64,000 nt of DNA from Lactarius indigo (lineage: Eukaryota > Basidiomycota > Agaricomycetes > Russulales > Russulaceae). The notes under the pieces are model-generated. The model had not been told where the DNA came from. It saw only the letters and a program-made list of their open reading frames with translations, and did no database searches. The stretch covers positions 1,860,001-1,924,000 of the forward strand of contig JAFKAC010000008.1 in the NCBI GenBank assembly GCA_025766275.1, read 5' to 3'. Positions within the stretch are counted from its first letter, which is position 1. Each line of letters opens with the position of its first letter. Positions 49,107 through 61,275 of this stretch are shown here, in pieces. A program made the translations under genes and the position numbers.

Positions 49107-50785
49107 GCCTTCGAGCCGGATAGCTGTATGCCCACAAGTTTGTTGGTTTTTGTGTCCTTTTTTTCAGTGCTTTCCAAATTGTTTCGTGTCACGCATGTAT
49201 GTTGGATACGAAAAGTGTATTGATCGTACAGTAATCGATGTCGTTGAAATTACACATAGTACAGCCTGCAGGTTAGAAGCTCGTTCATTAAGGCACCACC
49301 TCGGCTCAGGAATCGGAATTTGTTGGCAGAAGGTCCGTCGGCCAGTCGTCGCCATGTGTTGTTAAGAGCAGTGTAGAGGTCTGTCAAAGTGGTGGTGGGC
49401 AGGCTTCCCAGGTTATCCCCTTTGGCTGGAAGGGCATACCGCATGGCGTCACTGGAACACTCGGGACATATCTGGGGACGTAGAGCTTTTATCAGAATAG
49501 AGGCAGCAGCTGAACACAAGGTGCCTCTATGGTATCGACTAGCTCTCGACCGATATTCAAGGGTGGGCATAGACGTAATTGAGTAGGAGTAGCTCGATCT
49601 AGTTGGATACCACATGGGGAACAGTACTCCTTCATCATGGCTGTTATAATGCGAGCTGCACACTCCTCAGGACTATCTATCGTGATCGTGATCGTAGTTT
49701 CCCTCCCGGACGAAACATTCGACCCTTTCGCGTTTAAAGTTGTCGTGAGGGATATATCAGTGTCGTCGCGGTGATGGTGCAAGATTGTCGGAACTTTCGA
49801 GACCTCACGGTCTGCTCTTTCCCGACGTCGGGCTCTACCTATGCCACGACCTATGCTAATGAGCATGTCGTCATGCGGTCCATAACTTTGCTTTGAACGA
49901 AGGCCAGCCTGAGCGAAGATTGGTGGAAATTGCTTACGGAATCAAGCTACGATAGCGAGGATTTATATACTGTAAAATAATCAACAATTGAAAACACTCC
50001 ACGACGAACGCGCTTGCTGCTGGCCAGTCACGTTCACTGTGGCACTGCGACCCACTTTGATACCCTCCTCTAGGTCTTAGTTCTACGCACATCTGTTCTG
50101 GGATCAAGGAACAATCGTGCAATCTCCGTAGGGTGGTGTGACGTTAAAAGGGGACTCGTTCAAATGTTATCGTCTTGATCTTACCCAGCCAAAGAGACTA
50201 CGCTGACGGCGGCAGTTGGGCGGCACTGCTCCTCTTGGTTTTCCTTGGCTGCCTGAGATTCGGCTACTAGAAGAGCCCGCATAGGGAAAAACAATCGCGC
50301 ATAGACCCATACTCAGCAAGTTGGACATTCACAGTTGCGGTAAGGATCCAGACTACCGGCGAACACGAGGAAAACTCTTTGAATCGAATCGACAAACTAG
50401 ACATCTTAGCTTCCGCCGCGTGACACCTTGGTACCTAAAATTGGTACCATAATCTCCTAGGTTGTGTCATTTCCGTCTACTGCGCCTGCCGCAGTGAGTA
50501 TAGTCTACAGTAATGATCGGGTAATGTCGGGTTGAGGCGCTCTGCACTGCACCAGTCGGGCCCCGTTACGCGTCTTTTAGCACTCAAAAACTAGGCGACG
50601 CCAGCATTTGTTCTGTTTCTGCGTGACTATTCTGGTAGTCGTCATTTGCAGCCCGAGTTCCGTGTTACGCCCTCTGTCAACGCTCTAGGGAAAAGTCGTA
50701 AGTTTCCAGTCGGCCAACTCTCGCCCAGATTACTTCCTCTTACCCCCCTGATCCTGCTGACCCATTGGCGCTATGATGCACGCAG
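49107..50785. other. Spacer between reductase copies 1 and 2
   Basis: On the minus strand, 49866-49250 holds two overlapping open frames of 124 and 137 codons. One has a protein-like stretch (ETTITITIDSPEECAARII) and the other a CPECSSDAMRYALPAKGDN stretch. They could be two exons of an unrecognised gene, but I cannot fix a splice, so no CDS is called. About 50140-50480 resembles 62150-62430 (GTGACGTTAAAAGGGGAC against ACACTGAAAGGGGGAC, and the shared GCCGCGTGACA), an upstream repeat of the reductase array. Confidence 0.35.
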
Positions 50786-50839
50786 TATAAATAGCGAGCT
50801 GGGACCGCACACCATGCACCATCACCCGCAAATCCTCAG

Positions 50840-52317
50840 ATGTCTTCCCCCTGGTCACTCCCTCCTTCCCCGCCTACCAAGCTCGGACGTTATCGCACAC
50901 TCTCGCCCCTCGCAGGCGTGCGTGTGTCGCCCTTGCAGCTCGGTGCTATGAGCATCGGCGACAAGTGGCACGAATTCGGAATGGGCTCGATGGATAAAAC
51001 GGATTCCTTCAAGCTTCTCGATGCCTACTTTGACGCAGGTGTAAGTTTTACCCTCTTCGCACTGTCTCCTGTTTATGCAGTCCTCATTCACCCCTCTAGG
51101 GTAACTTCATCGATACTGCAAACAATTAGTGAGTTCTTACCCCATTGGAAAAATCGGGCGCCTGATCTTATATCCTTTCAATATAGTCAAGACGAGACTT
51201 CTGAGGCCTTCATCGGCGAGTGGGCTGAGAAGCGTGGTATCCGCGATCAGCTTGTCATCGCAACCAAGTACACCACCAACTACAAGCGTGGCCAAGAGAG
51301 CCACATGGTGACTTACTCTGGGAACAGCACCAAGTCACTTCATGTCTCCGTAGAAGCCTCGCTCGAAAAGCTACGCACCACGTATATCGATATATTGTAC
51401 GTGCACTGGTGGGACTTCACTACCTCCGTTGAAGAGGTCGTCAATTCGCTCCACGTTCTTCGTTCAGCGAGGCAAGGTCCTATATCTCGTACGTTATCTA
51501 CTCATGTGCCTCCTCCGCTACGAGCCTTGTTGATTGGCCAGTCTAGGGAATTTCGGACACTCCTGCCTGGGTGGTTTCCAAGGCGAATCAGTACGCTAAG
51601 GATCACGGCAAGACACCTTTCAGCATCTATCAGGGTAACTTGGTCTATTCTCGATCGGTCCTTCGAGCGGGACATCATCCCTATGGCGCGCTCTGAGGGT
51701 CTCGCGCTTGCCCCTTGGGGAGTGCTTGGCGGTGGGAAGATTCGCACCAATGCCGAGGAAGCCCGCCGGAAGGAGAGCGGCGAGAAAGGTCGTATGATAT
51801 TCAGCGCTGATTGGGAGCGGACCCCTGAGCAGAAAAAGGTGTGCGATGTGCTCGGAGGAGATTGGAAAGGAAGTGGGTACGGAGAGTATCACATCGAGTA
51901 AGTGGGCGAACCACATTTCGTGGCCGCCAAATTTCGGGTCGAGACTGACGAACGCGGATGGACAGTCGCGATCGCGTACCACCTGCAAAAGCTACCCTAC
52001 GTGTTCCCGATCATCGGTGGCCGAAAGGTCGAACAGCTCAAGGATAATATCGCCGCTCTGGACATTTCCCTGACAGCCGAGCAGATCAAGCGCATCGAGG
52101 GCGCAACGCCATTCGACCCTGGCTTCCCACACTCTATGTTTGTACGTATTTTCTTTTTAATCTTATCTCTTGACTTGTGACTGCTCTGTCCGTTAATTTT
52201 GTTGACGTGTTTATGGATCAGGGCGATGGTACCTTTGAAAACTTCTTGGCGCGGTCTGCTGGACACTATGACCGCGTACCGTTTTCGCAGGCAATCACCC
52301 CCACGAAGCAGCAGTGA
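50840..52317 (+). pseudogene. Aldo-keto reductase, copy 2 (three single-base insertions)
   Basis: The exon structure is identical to copy 1: 50840-51040, 51100-51128, 51187-51488, 51547-51897, 51966-52141 and 52222-52317, with all donors and acceptors kept. Asp, Tyr, Lys and His of the AKR tetrad are present (FIDTANNYQ, VIATKY, YVHWWD). Three extra bases break the frame: a C near 51461 (CTTCGTTCAG against CTTGTTCAG), a T near 51640 (AACTTGG against AATTGG) and a G near 51854 (CTCGGAGG against CTCGAGG). Together they restore the total frame, but about 130 codons between them are wrong, and stops occur. It is a recent pseudogene or has assembly errors; two of the three extra bases lengthen base runs. 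Confidence 0.8.
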
Positions 52318-52990
52318 ATATTTGAGCCAGTTAGCTGTTCGCCCACAGGTCTGTTGTATTGTTTATGGGTTTTCAAAGTTTGAAATTGGGTGTACGTTCG
52401 AGATGAGCAGTATATTGAATTCCAGTCGAGTATCATTGAAGTTTACAGTCTACGAATTTGACGCTCCGTCATTGACGCAACGCTTTGGGTTTCTCGTAGC
52501 CAGTAGCGATTCGGAGAGCAACGCCTGTTCCGTTTCTTCCCCGTTGGTACTTGCGTGATGAAACAAGCGTTACGGTCTCCTCCGAGCTATTCCGTAATAA
52601 TGGCCAAATGAGACGTCACTGGTAGGGAGAGAAGTAAAAATACGGCGTTTACCGCTCGTCCTAGCCCTGAAGCTGTGAAGCGTTGTCGAGATGTAAGGCC
52701 GCCTGTAAATGGTGATAATTCGAAGGGGGTAGTCAGGTGCGTAGGTTGGCATCATTGATGGGCTTATGAAGGTCACGCTGCGGTGATCGTGGAAGAGATG
52801 CGGAACTTCAACAGCGAGATTCGAATATCCTGTTAATCGCCCCTTTTCAGGATACGGGCTGTACTTCCCAACATATTTCCTACCATACGTACCACTCAGG
52901 AGGCAGAAGGGGACGGCCTGAGATCTGACCACGGAGTGCCAGCGATTTTTCCTTCAAGTTGCTTTTGCTTGACGACTCGAAGTCGTTCGT
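52318..52990. repeat. Duplicated reductase 3' flank (first copy; second at 57081-57740)
   Basis: It is about 670 bp and shares with 57081-57740 the stretches TTTGAAATTGG-TGTACGTTCG, TTGAATTCCAGTCGAG, CGAATATCCTGTTAAT and TTCGTGAAGCACGGCGT. The flank of copy 1 does not match beyond the first tens of bases. Copies 2 and 3 therefore arose from a later duplication of about 2.2 kb or more. Open frames on the minus strand here are not conserved in the partner. Confidence 0.65.
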
Positions 52991-55549
52991 GAAGCACGGC
53001 GTACCAATACCAAAAATTGCTGGGCGTACAATCCACATTCAGAGCTCTGACTATGGAGAAATATGGCCGGAGTGGAGAAGATGACAGACCGAGAAAACAG
53101 TCTCTGCAATGCTTTTGACTGCGAGCATCTTGTCGAAGGTCGAGCGGGTCAGAGTAAATGACCGCCCTCCACTGGTAGTTGATTTTGAGTTGCTTGTAGA
53201 TCTTTTCTGTCTGTGGAGTAAAGCTGAGTCAGTCCTGCTGCGATACATGTAACATGTCAACAATCGCGGGCACGTTCTGCGCTGCTGGAAAAGTCTCGTT
53301 CATCACAGTCATAGTTTTTCCGAGTAGCTCCGGTCTTTGGCACGCCACAAGAAGGTCTTCGTAGAGTCGTAGGGAACTTATCTGAGCGCAACGAGCAGTG
53401 CCGAACCCCAATTCATCCAAAACCCTTCTCCGAGTCTGGCTATTGCCCGTCAAACTTGGAATTTGTTAAACGAGAGCACGGCCCGTCGGGCCGTCCCGAT
53501 TGGCACTTTGAGGCCCTTTTCGGAGCGACAAGCACGACAACCGTAGTCTTTGCGAGGCGGCACTCGTTCCTCCGTTTCGTGCCACCATCCGTCTTCCCAA
53601 GCGCTTCGAGTTCAACCAGAACACTTTATTTCGAAAATTAGTGGTCAAAAATACCTCACTACAGTCTACATCCCTATCAAATAGACAAATGCTACATATC
53701 ACGAAAGAACCAACTCGGAAAATAGGAGAGTAGAGTCCGCCAATCATCTCACGTTGCAGCCTCTGACTCCCTGCTAATCACTAACCACTTTCTACTCACC
53801 AAATGCCATTTGCTACATCAAGGCCATTTACCATTCGCTATTTGGCCGTTCATCTAGCATGCCCTGCCGCTGGCTTTTTGCTACCCTTTTTGTCGTTTAG
53901 CCACTTTTTGATGCTATTCTACTATACCTCAATTCCACATTTTTCTGCCAGCTATTCACTATGCGTGCCCCACTATGGGCCCAGTTACCACCTCTCCGCT
54001 GTTTTGCCACTCACCAAATGTTATGGATAACTTATCAAATGCCATTTGTTACTCACCGCCGGCTGTGCAACTTGCCATTGGCCTTTTGCTGCCTTTATTT
54101 CGTGTACTGTCATGTGCTACCCGCAACGGTAGCACTACCCAAGCCAGATCAAATCTGCCTTATCTTCGTGCCTTGCATCACTGGTGACGCCATCGCTTGC
54201 CATGCCATATGACGACCGTCTGGCGTTCACCCCATGCACATTTTTACCCACCGGATGTGCGGAAACCCCACAGGAGAGCGAGAGGGATGATAAGGGGAAG
54301 AAGAACAGGAGGAGCCCTGCTTTCCAGACGCACCACCTCCACATCGTTTCTGAATGCAGTGGATGACGCCTTCATCAGCTCCATACGCCACTCGCCTCAA
54401 ACCGACAGACCTACCCAAGTTGTTATGATACCCATGCGGTGGACTGCTCTGCTCCTGCGCCCACGCGTTTTACCACTGCCAACGCCGCCGCCGCCAATAT
54501 TTTGAGAAGCACGCTTTCGGCATCGTCAAATACGGCCGGACCATCCCCTACAACAAACTCTTATCTTCCCATAGAACTCCGCTTCCTGGCTCTCCTACAG
54601 GGAACGCGCGCACTCTCCAGGCCCAGGTCCGGTCCAGATGCGTACGTGCCACCAAGACCCGACTGAAAGGGACACGCAACATATTACGGGACTCTAGTTG
54701 TCTGACAACCCGCATTACAGTATTCCAACGAATAGGCACACCGATACTCATCGGTTACAGTAGGAAGCCCGATGGACGCGGGCTTAGCTGCCCGGGAACT
54801 TACTACAGTACGTAGTCTCGGCTATGACCGTTCTGTACCCCTTGGTACGCATTAGGCATCTCAGGATAAACAAACGGCTCACATGAGTTTTAGAAGAACG
54901 GCAGCTTATGCAAGGTGACTGTATTCGGATGTCCGGCCTCAAATTCGGCCGGTCGAAGCTCATGAGCCCTCTTGTCGGATGGCCCACTGACAGCTGCCAT
55001 GGGCCATTGCATGCATCGCATCGCAAGTGTTGGGACGCATGCATTGCCATTATGGGATCACAGTAAGTGTCACATGTATACATTTACGGTAACTGCTGAC
55101 GACAGATAGGAGCTTACGCTCCACTCACAGCACTCCTTCGCGTTCTCGCGCTTCCATCAATCCCAGTCTCCACCTCGCCCCATAATTTCAACAAGCAAAG
55201 CAAATTTTGTGCAGTACTGCTAACTGAAACAGTCAAAATCTCACTACGGCCATTAGGTTTTTGGTGCTGGAACATGTACCAACTGTCTCATCGTTGAACA
55301 AAGTTTTTTGGCAGCTATTTTTGCCCTGCTGTTCTGCGTAACTATTCTGGTCATCCGAATCTCGTGTTATGACGCCCGAGGTTACGCCTTCTGTCAACGC
55401 GTTATGGAAGTATACTTATATACTCGGTCAGCCAGCTTGGACTCTCTCGGACACTCTCAGATTGCTTCTTAAATTTTTTTTTTGAACCATCTCCCAGACT
55501 GCTTCCAAACTGTTTCTCTGCCGACCCATTGGCGCTATGAAGTGTGCAG
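52991..55549. other. Spacer between reductase copies 2 and 3
   Basis: Minus-strand frames at 53453-53229 (VLDELGFGTARCAQISSL) and 53263-53051 (SFTLTRSTFDKMLAVKSIAE) look mildly protein-like and could be remnants of one gene, but no family or splice is clear. About 53790-54110 is a pyrimidine-rich patchwork of CCATTTGCTAC-like words. The remainder shows nothing. About 55340-55549 is the shared reductase promoter. Confidence 0.3.
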
Positions 55550-55593
55550 TATAAGAGCGGGCTGGGACCACCCATCATGCATCACTTCATCAA

Positions 55594-57080
55594 ATGGCTC
55601 AAGCTCTTCTGTATCCTACGCCCCCTCCCCCACCTACCAAGCTCGGACGCTATCGCACACTCGCGCCCCTCGCGGGCGTGCGTGTGTCGCCCTTGCAGCT
55701 CGGTGCTATGAGTATCGGTGACAAATGGCATGACTTCGGAATGGGCTCGATGAATAAAACGGATTCTTTCAAGCTTCTCGATGCCTACTATGACGCAGGC
55801 GTAAGTTGTCGTTCTCCTCCTCTTCATGTATGTGGTCCTGACTCACCCCTCCAGGGAAACTTCATTGATACGTCAAGCAATTAGTGAGCTCACGCCCACC
55901 TTGAGGTCGGACACGTAATCTTATTAACTTTCAACACAGTCAAGACGAGACTTCTGAGACCTTCATCGGCGAATGGGCTGAGAAGCGTGGTATCCGCGAC
56001 CAGATCGTTCTCGCAACCAAGGTACATCCCTTAGTCTTACCCTCGCTAACACTCGTCTTGAGACGCGACCTAGTATTCGAGCAACTACAAGCGCACCCTA
56101 GGGAGCCATACTGTGAACTATTCGGGGAACAGCGCCAAGGACACTCCACCTTTCCGTGGAAGCCTCGCTCAAAAAGCTACGCACCACATATATTGATATC
56201 CTGTACGTGCACTGGTGGAGCTACACCACCTCCGTCGAAGAGGTCGTCAATTCGCTCCACATTCTCGTTCAGCAAGGCAAGGTTCTCTACCTTGTACGTT
56301 ATGCGTCTTCTCAGCTACGAGCGTTTGTTGATTGTCCGCCCAGGGTATCTCGGATACTCCTGCCTGGGTAGTTTCCAAGGCGAACCAGTACGCCAAAGAT
56401 CACGGCAAGACGCCATTCAGTATCTACCAGGGTAACTGGTCTATTTTCGATCGGTCCTTCGAGCGGGACATCATCCCTATGGCTCGCTCTGAGGGTCTCG
56501 CCCTTGCCCCTTGGGGGGTTCTCGCCGGTGGGAAGATTCGTACCAACGCTGAGGAAGCCCGCCGGAAGGAGAGCGGTGAGAAAGGCCGCACAATACTCAC
56601 CCTCGATTGGGAGCGCACCCCCGAGGAGAGAAAGGTATGCGACGTACTCGAGGAAATTGGGAAGGAAGTGGGTACGGAGAGTATCACATCGAGTAAGTGG
56701 CAGAACTAAGCGGGGAACTACATCGACGAATTCGGATGAACAGTTGCGATTGCGTACCACCTGCAAAAGCTCCCCTACGTATTCCCGATCATCGGTGGCC
56801 GAAAGGTCGAACAACTCCAAGATAACATCACCGCGCTTGACATTTCTCTGACCGCCGACCAGATCAAGCGCATCGAGGACGCAGCGCCTTTCGACCCTGG
56901 CTTCCCATTCACTATGTTTGTACGTCTTTCTATTGACGCGTGACCTCTATGTGCGGTAACTTTGTTGACGTGTTTGTGGAACAGGGAAATGGCACCTATG
57001 AAATCCCCCTCTCGCTGTCTGCTGGACATTATGACCGCGTACCGTTTTCGCAGGCAATTACCCCCACGAAGTCACAATGA
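55594..57080 (+). pseudogene. Aldo-keto reductase, copy 3 (one frameshift, one extra intron)
   Basis: The exons are 55594-55800, 55855-55883, 55940-56021, 56074-56293, 56344-56692, 56744-56919 and 56985-57080. Relative to copies 1 and 2, exon 3 is split by an additional 52-bp intron (GTACAT...CCTAG) directly after the catalytic-Lys codon of VLATK. A single extra G near 56140 (GCCAAGGACACTC) shifts the frame before the [15 protein letters not shown] block. All other exons are open and in phase: [41 protein letters not shown]. One lesion only, so a sequencing error would restore a full 388-residue-class enzyme. The tetrad Tyr lies in SSNYQ. Confidence 0.8.
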
Positions 57081-57740
57081 AAATTTGAGCCGGCTAACTG
57101 TAGACCTACAAGTCTGTTGTGTTTTTTACGAGCTTCCAGAGTTTGAAATTGGTTGTACGTTCGTGATGAGAAATATGTTGAATTCCAGTCGAGCATCGTC
57201 GAAGTTCACAACCTGCGAGTTTGACGCTCGATCATTGACGTACCACTTTGGGTTTCTCGTATCGACTTGGAGAGCAACGCCCGTTTCATTTCGCTTGCGT
57301 TGCCACTTGCGTGGTAAAATCAGCATCCCGGTCACCTTGGAGCTGTTCTGCGATGGCCATATGAGACGTCTTAGAGGCAAGCAGGAGTACGGTGTTCACA
57401 CTGTGAGGCGCTGTCGAGACTGACTGTCGGTAAATATTGTTGGGGGTAGTCAAGTCACTCAAGTGCAGTGGGTTGAGGTCATTGATGGGCCGCGGCTTAC
57501 GAAAGTGGCGACCGTGCGGAACTCTCGGGTCGAGACTCGAATATCGAATATCCTGTTAATACCCCTTTTCGGGATACCATGAACTGTACTCGGGCAGCAC
57601 TCACCAATCGTAAATACCCTCACTGGCAGGTGGCAGAGGGGTAATCTGGGATCTGACCACGAAATCCTGGCTCTTTTCCTTCATGTTACTTTTACTCGAC
57701 GACTTTAAATCATTCGTGAAGCACGGCGTGTCCAATACCA
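57081..57740. repeat. Duplicated reductase 3' flank (second copy)
   Basis: It is the partner of 52318-52990; see there for the shared blocks. No gene is seen. Confidence 0.65.
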
Positions 57741-58997
57741 GAAAATCGCTACGCAGTACAATCCATAGTCCGGTAAAGGACGACCTGCTGATGCTGCTGA
57801 GTTTGTACTTTGTAGTGTAATGCAAAAAGTGACCTTTTTTTTTTTTAATTTTCTGCAGCTCCAACATCCTAGCGGCTTCGACTCATGCATACTGACAGAA
57901 TAATGGACGTCCTACACTGTGGCGATTTTTTTCTCATTTTTTCTTTTTCTTCCGTGAAAGTGCTGTGATTCCCACCCCCTTCTGCAAAATTTTCGTCAGG
58001 TGTAAAAGTACCGACACATTTCGGCGCCTGTAGTAACAGATGTACAGTAGCCCTTGCAGTCACGGTAGCCAAACATTTTTGTGCAGCACGTCTGGAGGCT
58101 CAGATGTAGTCACACTCTTGTCACCTCAGGATGCTCGAGGCAAGATTGCCTCCCACACGAGCTCCCACATTTATATCGCATGTGTTATATCCAAGGGACC
58201 AAGTCTGATTCAAGTTCCCTAATCGGCCAACTATGACCTCAGTGATGTATCCTCACACGGTCTCACATCTTCGCCCAACAGAAATATGTGGCACTAACGA
58301 CATTTGAGTTATTAGGATCCGGGGGTCCTCCTTACTTTTCACCACCCCTTTGTTTTCTTCCAGTCTTTCATAATGTAGTCACATTTTTGAACAGATACTT
58401 CTTTTTTTCGATCTCATATCTATACGGTGCTACTCCACCTATTGAATTTCTTTGGGTCAAAACGACAATGGGAATGTGGTGATCTATTGCAATCTTTAAA
58501 AATTTGCATGTGGCTGAACATTTGCACAATAATACAGTAACGCCGTAGTAATTGATTCTGTAATTGATTGACCCTTGTCGTGCGCAGCGCGGCATATGTG
58601 AGTGATTCAACCACCATCATTTGGCCGTGTACCTACCTTTGGCAAGCTTGAAGATCCACGTCTCTTACCCGATTATAGCAAGCCCCTAGTTGGCAAGGAG
58701 ATCGGATCAGGCCAGTCGATGTGGTGGGCATAAACTTCTAAGTTTACTCACAATCTTATTTTTTTTTATACAGTATTTCGTCACCGTCTCATTCCATTCT
58801 GTACGGATTGCGCGAACAACGTACCAGAACCCACTATGCATTTTTTTTTTGACCCAACCCGCTATCTTGCGTGTCTCTTCTGAACTTTCAACGTCACGCA
58901 ATTCGATTTTTATCAGTGGTATCACCTCAGCTGACCGGGAACGCACCACATAAGGGGCCCAGCTTTCCGTCTGGGTTGTGCGCACCCTCTCCTTACT
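57741..58997. other. Upstream region of the ferric reductase gene
   Basis: There is no gene. AT-rich tracts occur near 57836, 57926 and 58756. I looked for a clear iron-regulator GATA pair and did not find one. Confidence 0.35.
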
Positions 58998-61275
58998 ATG
59001 TCTGGCGCACAGCCGTTCGCAAGCCCTCCCACTCATGAGGTTGACGTCCCTTCGTTTGCCTTTCATATTGACGTCTTGCTGCTCAGCCTCTTCGCTCTTT
59101 ACGTTGTCTTCACTCTTCCCCGGGCGGTTGCGCGCCTCTTCCAACCCCCCGAGGTCTTCAATGGCTTCTTCCTACGTTCTGGTACTCGGAGCACTCCACC
59201 GGGGCGGAGTGACAGCATCCGTACGCTCCTCCGAGCGAACACGTTCGGCCGCTCCGACACTGCTACGGTATCCGAGCCGAAAGGTGACGCCAAAGCCCCG
59301 CCAGTGCACCGTTCCAACGGTGCGCACGCCGCGTTAGGTAGGGATGGCGAAGTCGAGGATGCCTTCCCAGCCCTCGTCACTCCGGTCGCCAACAGCACTC
59401 ACCGCGCCCGACACGTCTTCGTGCCAACTCGCATGCCTCGCTGGACGACCGTCGTGCACCCCTCGTTTTCCCACCTGCTCAACTTCCGGGTCTCACCCGG
59501 CTTCTCTCTCGGAAACCTCCTCGTCCTCCTGGCATACAGTTTCGTCGTGCTCTACGCTTGTTTCTACCTTTCCAATCCTTTCAAAGATCCCGACCGTGCG
59601 GCCTATATTGCAGTGTCACAAATACCCATCGTTGTGGCCCTCGCGAACAAATCGAACTGGCTGAGCTGGCTGAGCGGAGTTGGCTACGAGAAGGTGAACA
59701 TCGATGAATATCCCAGCCACTCTATTCTGAAAGCCCAACCAGTTCAATTACATCCACCGTTTTTCTGGACGTTTTGTAGTCGCTGCAGTCAATGTCCATG
59801 CTCTGGGTCGCCGTACGCCTAGGATTATCATTCATGTCACTATGCTCATACCTATTGACAGTCTACAAGTCGTCTTTTAATGGGACCCTTCAAGCCAGAC
59901 TGCGTACTCCCTTGTACATCTGGGGACTCGTTGCTCTCTGCGCCTTTGATGTGTTATTCGTTTTCTCTCTTTCTTTTAGATCCAAGAAGATGTACTCTTT
60001 CTTCTCCGTAACTCATCTCACCTGCGTCATCGTGTCCTTACTCGCTGTAAGTTCTTTCCTGGTGATTTATTTATTCGCTAATTGCCTCTTAGACATACAT
60101 GCACCAACCCTCCATGTTGCCCTATATACTGGCCGCCGTGGCTCTCTACGCATTCGATCACATTGCGCGCCTCGCCCGGACGAGTTCTACCACGGGCTGG
60201 CTTACTGCCGAAAATGCGCTCAACGGCGGTACAACACTCGTGGATGTACCTTCCCTCAGTGGCGGGTGGCGGGCGGGTCAGCACGTGCGTATCCGCGTCA
60301 TCGGCGATACATGGTTCAGTTGGTTGGCGACCTGGTTTCTCGGTCGCGCGAGACCGTTCACCATCGCCACGGGACCCAACTCCGGTGGAATGAGACTCAT
60401 TATCAAAGCCCGAGGTCAGTGGACGCGCAAGCTGCTGCGCATGGCCGCAGCTGAAGATGCTGCGGAGAAACCTACCGACACCGAGCTTGGGCGTAAACCC
60501 GCCCGAGGAGTTCGAATTATCGTCGAAGGTCCATATAGTGAGTGATTTATTTTTATTTTATTTTCATGTCTGACGAGTGCTTACTTGTCTTCCTTGAAGG
60601 TGGTCCCGGATACACCCTTTACAGTGCTTATTCAGGAGTCGTGCTCGTCGCTGGAGGCAGCGGCATTTCATATATTATGGGAGTGTTGGATGACATACTG
60701 CAAAAGCATGCCTCTGGTAATAGCAACGTGCGCGTCATCGAAGTCGTGTGGTCTGTCGCGGATCCCGGTAAGCGGAAACTGCGGTTTTTTCCGGGCCTCG
60801 TCGAGCTGACGACGGTTGTCACCAGACTCTCTCTACTCGCTTCTTCCGGTGCTCGCCCCACTCATGCAGCCATGCGCATCTCCGCGCGCCGCGCTCTCGC
60901 TCCGGTTCTCCGTGCACTGGACACGCATGTCTGCTCTCGCGGACCGCGTGCCACGCACCGCGCTGCCGCTGGGCATGTACCTTCGCGCGGGCCGCCCCGA
61001 TATCCACGCCACGCTGCAGGGCGTGATTGCCAGCGTGGGCGAGGCGTATTCGGCGACGACGTGTTGCAAATGTGGCACGGGCTCGCCGAGCGGTATCGTT
61101 ATCGGCTCGTGTGGACCGACTGCGCTCATAGACGACGCTGCGCGAGCGGTCGGCCGTGTGAGCTGGGCGGATTGGATAGACATGGGTGGTGTCGAGAGTA
61201 TTGAAGAGTGCGTCAAGAATAATACTTTTCTGTGGGCTGAACAAATCTTTGAATTGCAGGGTCTTCGGATGGTGA
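58998..61275 (+). CDS. Ferric-chelate reductase (FRE family, flavocytochrome)
   Basis: Seven exons (58998-59693, 59743-59806, 59862-60046, 60093-60537, 60600-60767, 60826-61207 and 61260-61275) join in phase to 651 residues. An N-terminal membrane helix (about 22-45), a variable loop and further helices surround two haem-binding His pairs with the diagnostic 13-residue spacing: His237/His251 (YIHRFSGRFVVAAVNVH) and His305/His319 (THLTCVIVSLLATYMH). The FAD-binding motif reads RPFTIAT at about 402-408 (the family usually has HPFT). EGPYSGGPG, VLVAGGSGISY and the late SCGP form the NADPH half. The protein ends EEVFGW. It should move electrons from cytosolic NADPH across the plasma membrane to Fe(III) or Cu(II). 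The last exon is 16 nt. It sits inside the reductase array with no visible shared regulation. Confidence 0.92.

Noticed and set aside
53790..54110. Patchwork of CCATTTGCTAC-like words, considered as a tandem repeat or array
   Set aside because: Spacing is irregular and units are too degenerate to define a period. There are no CRISPR-like features, and a CRISPR would be out of place in a fungus.
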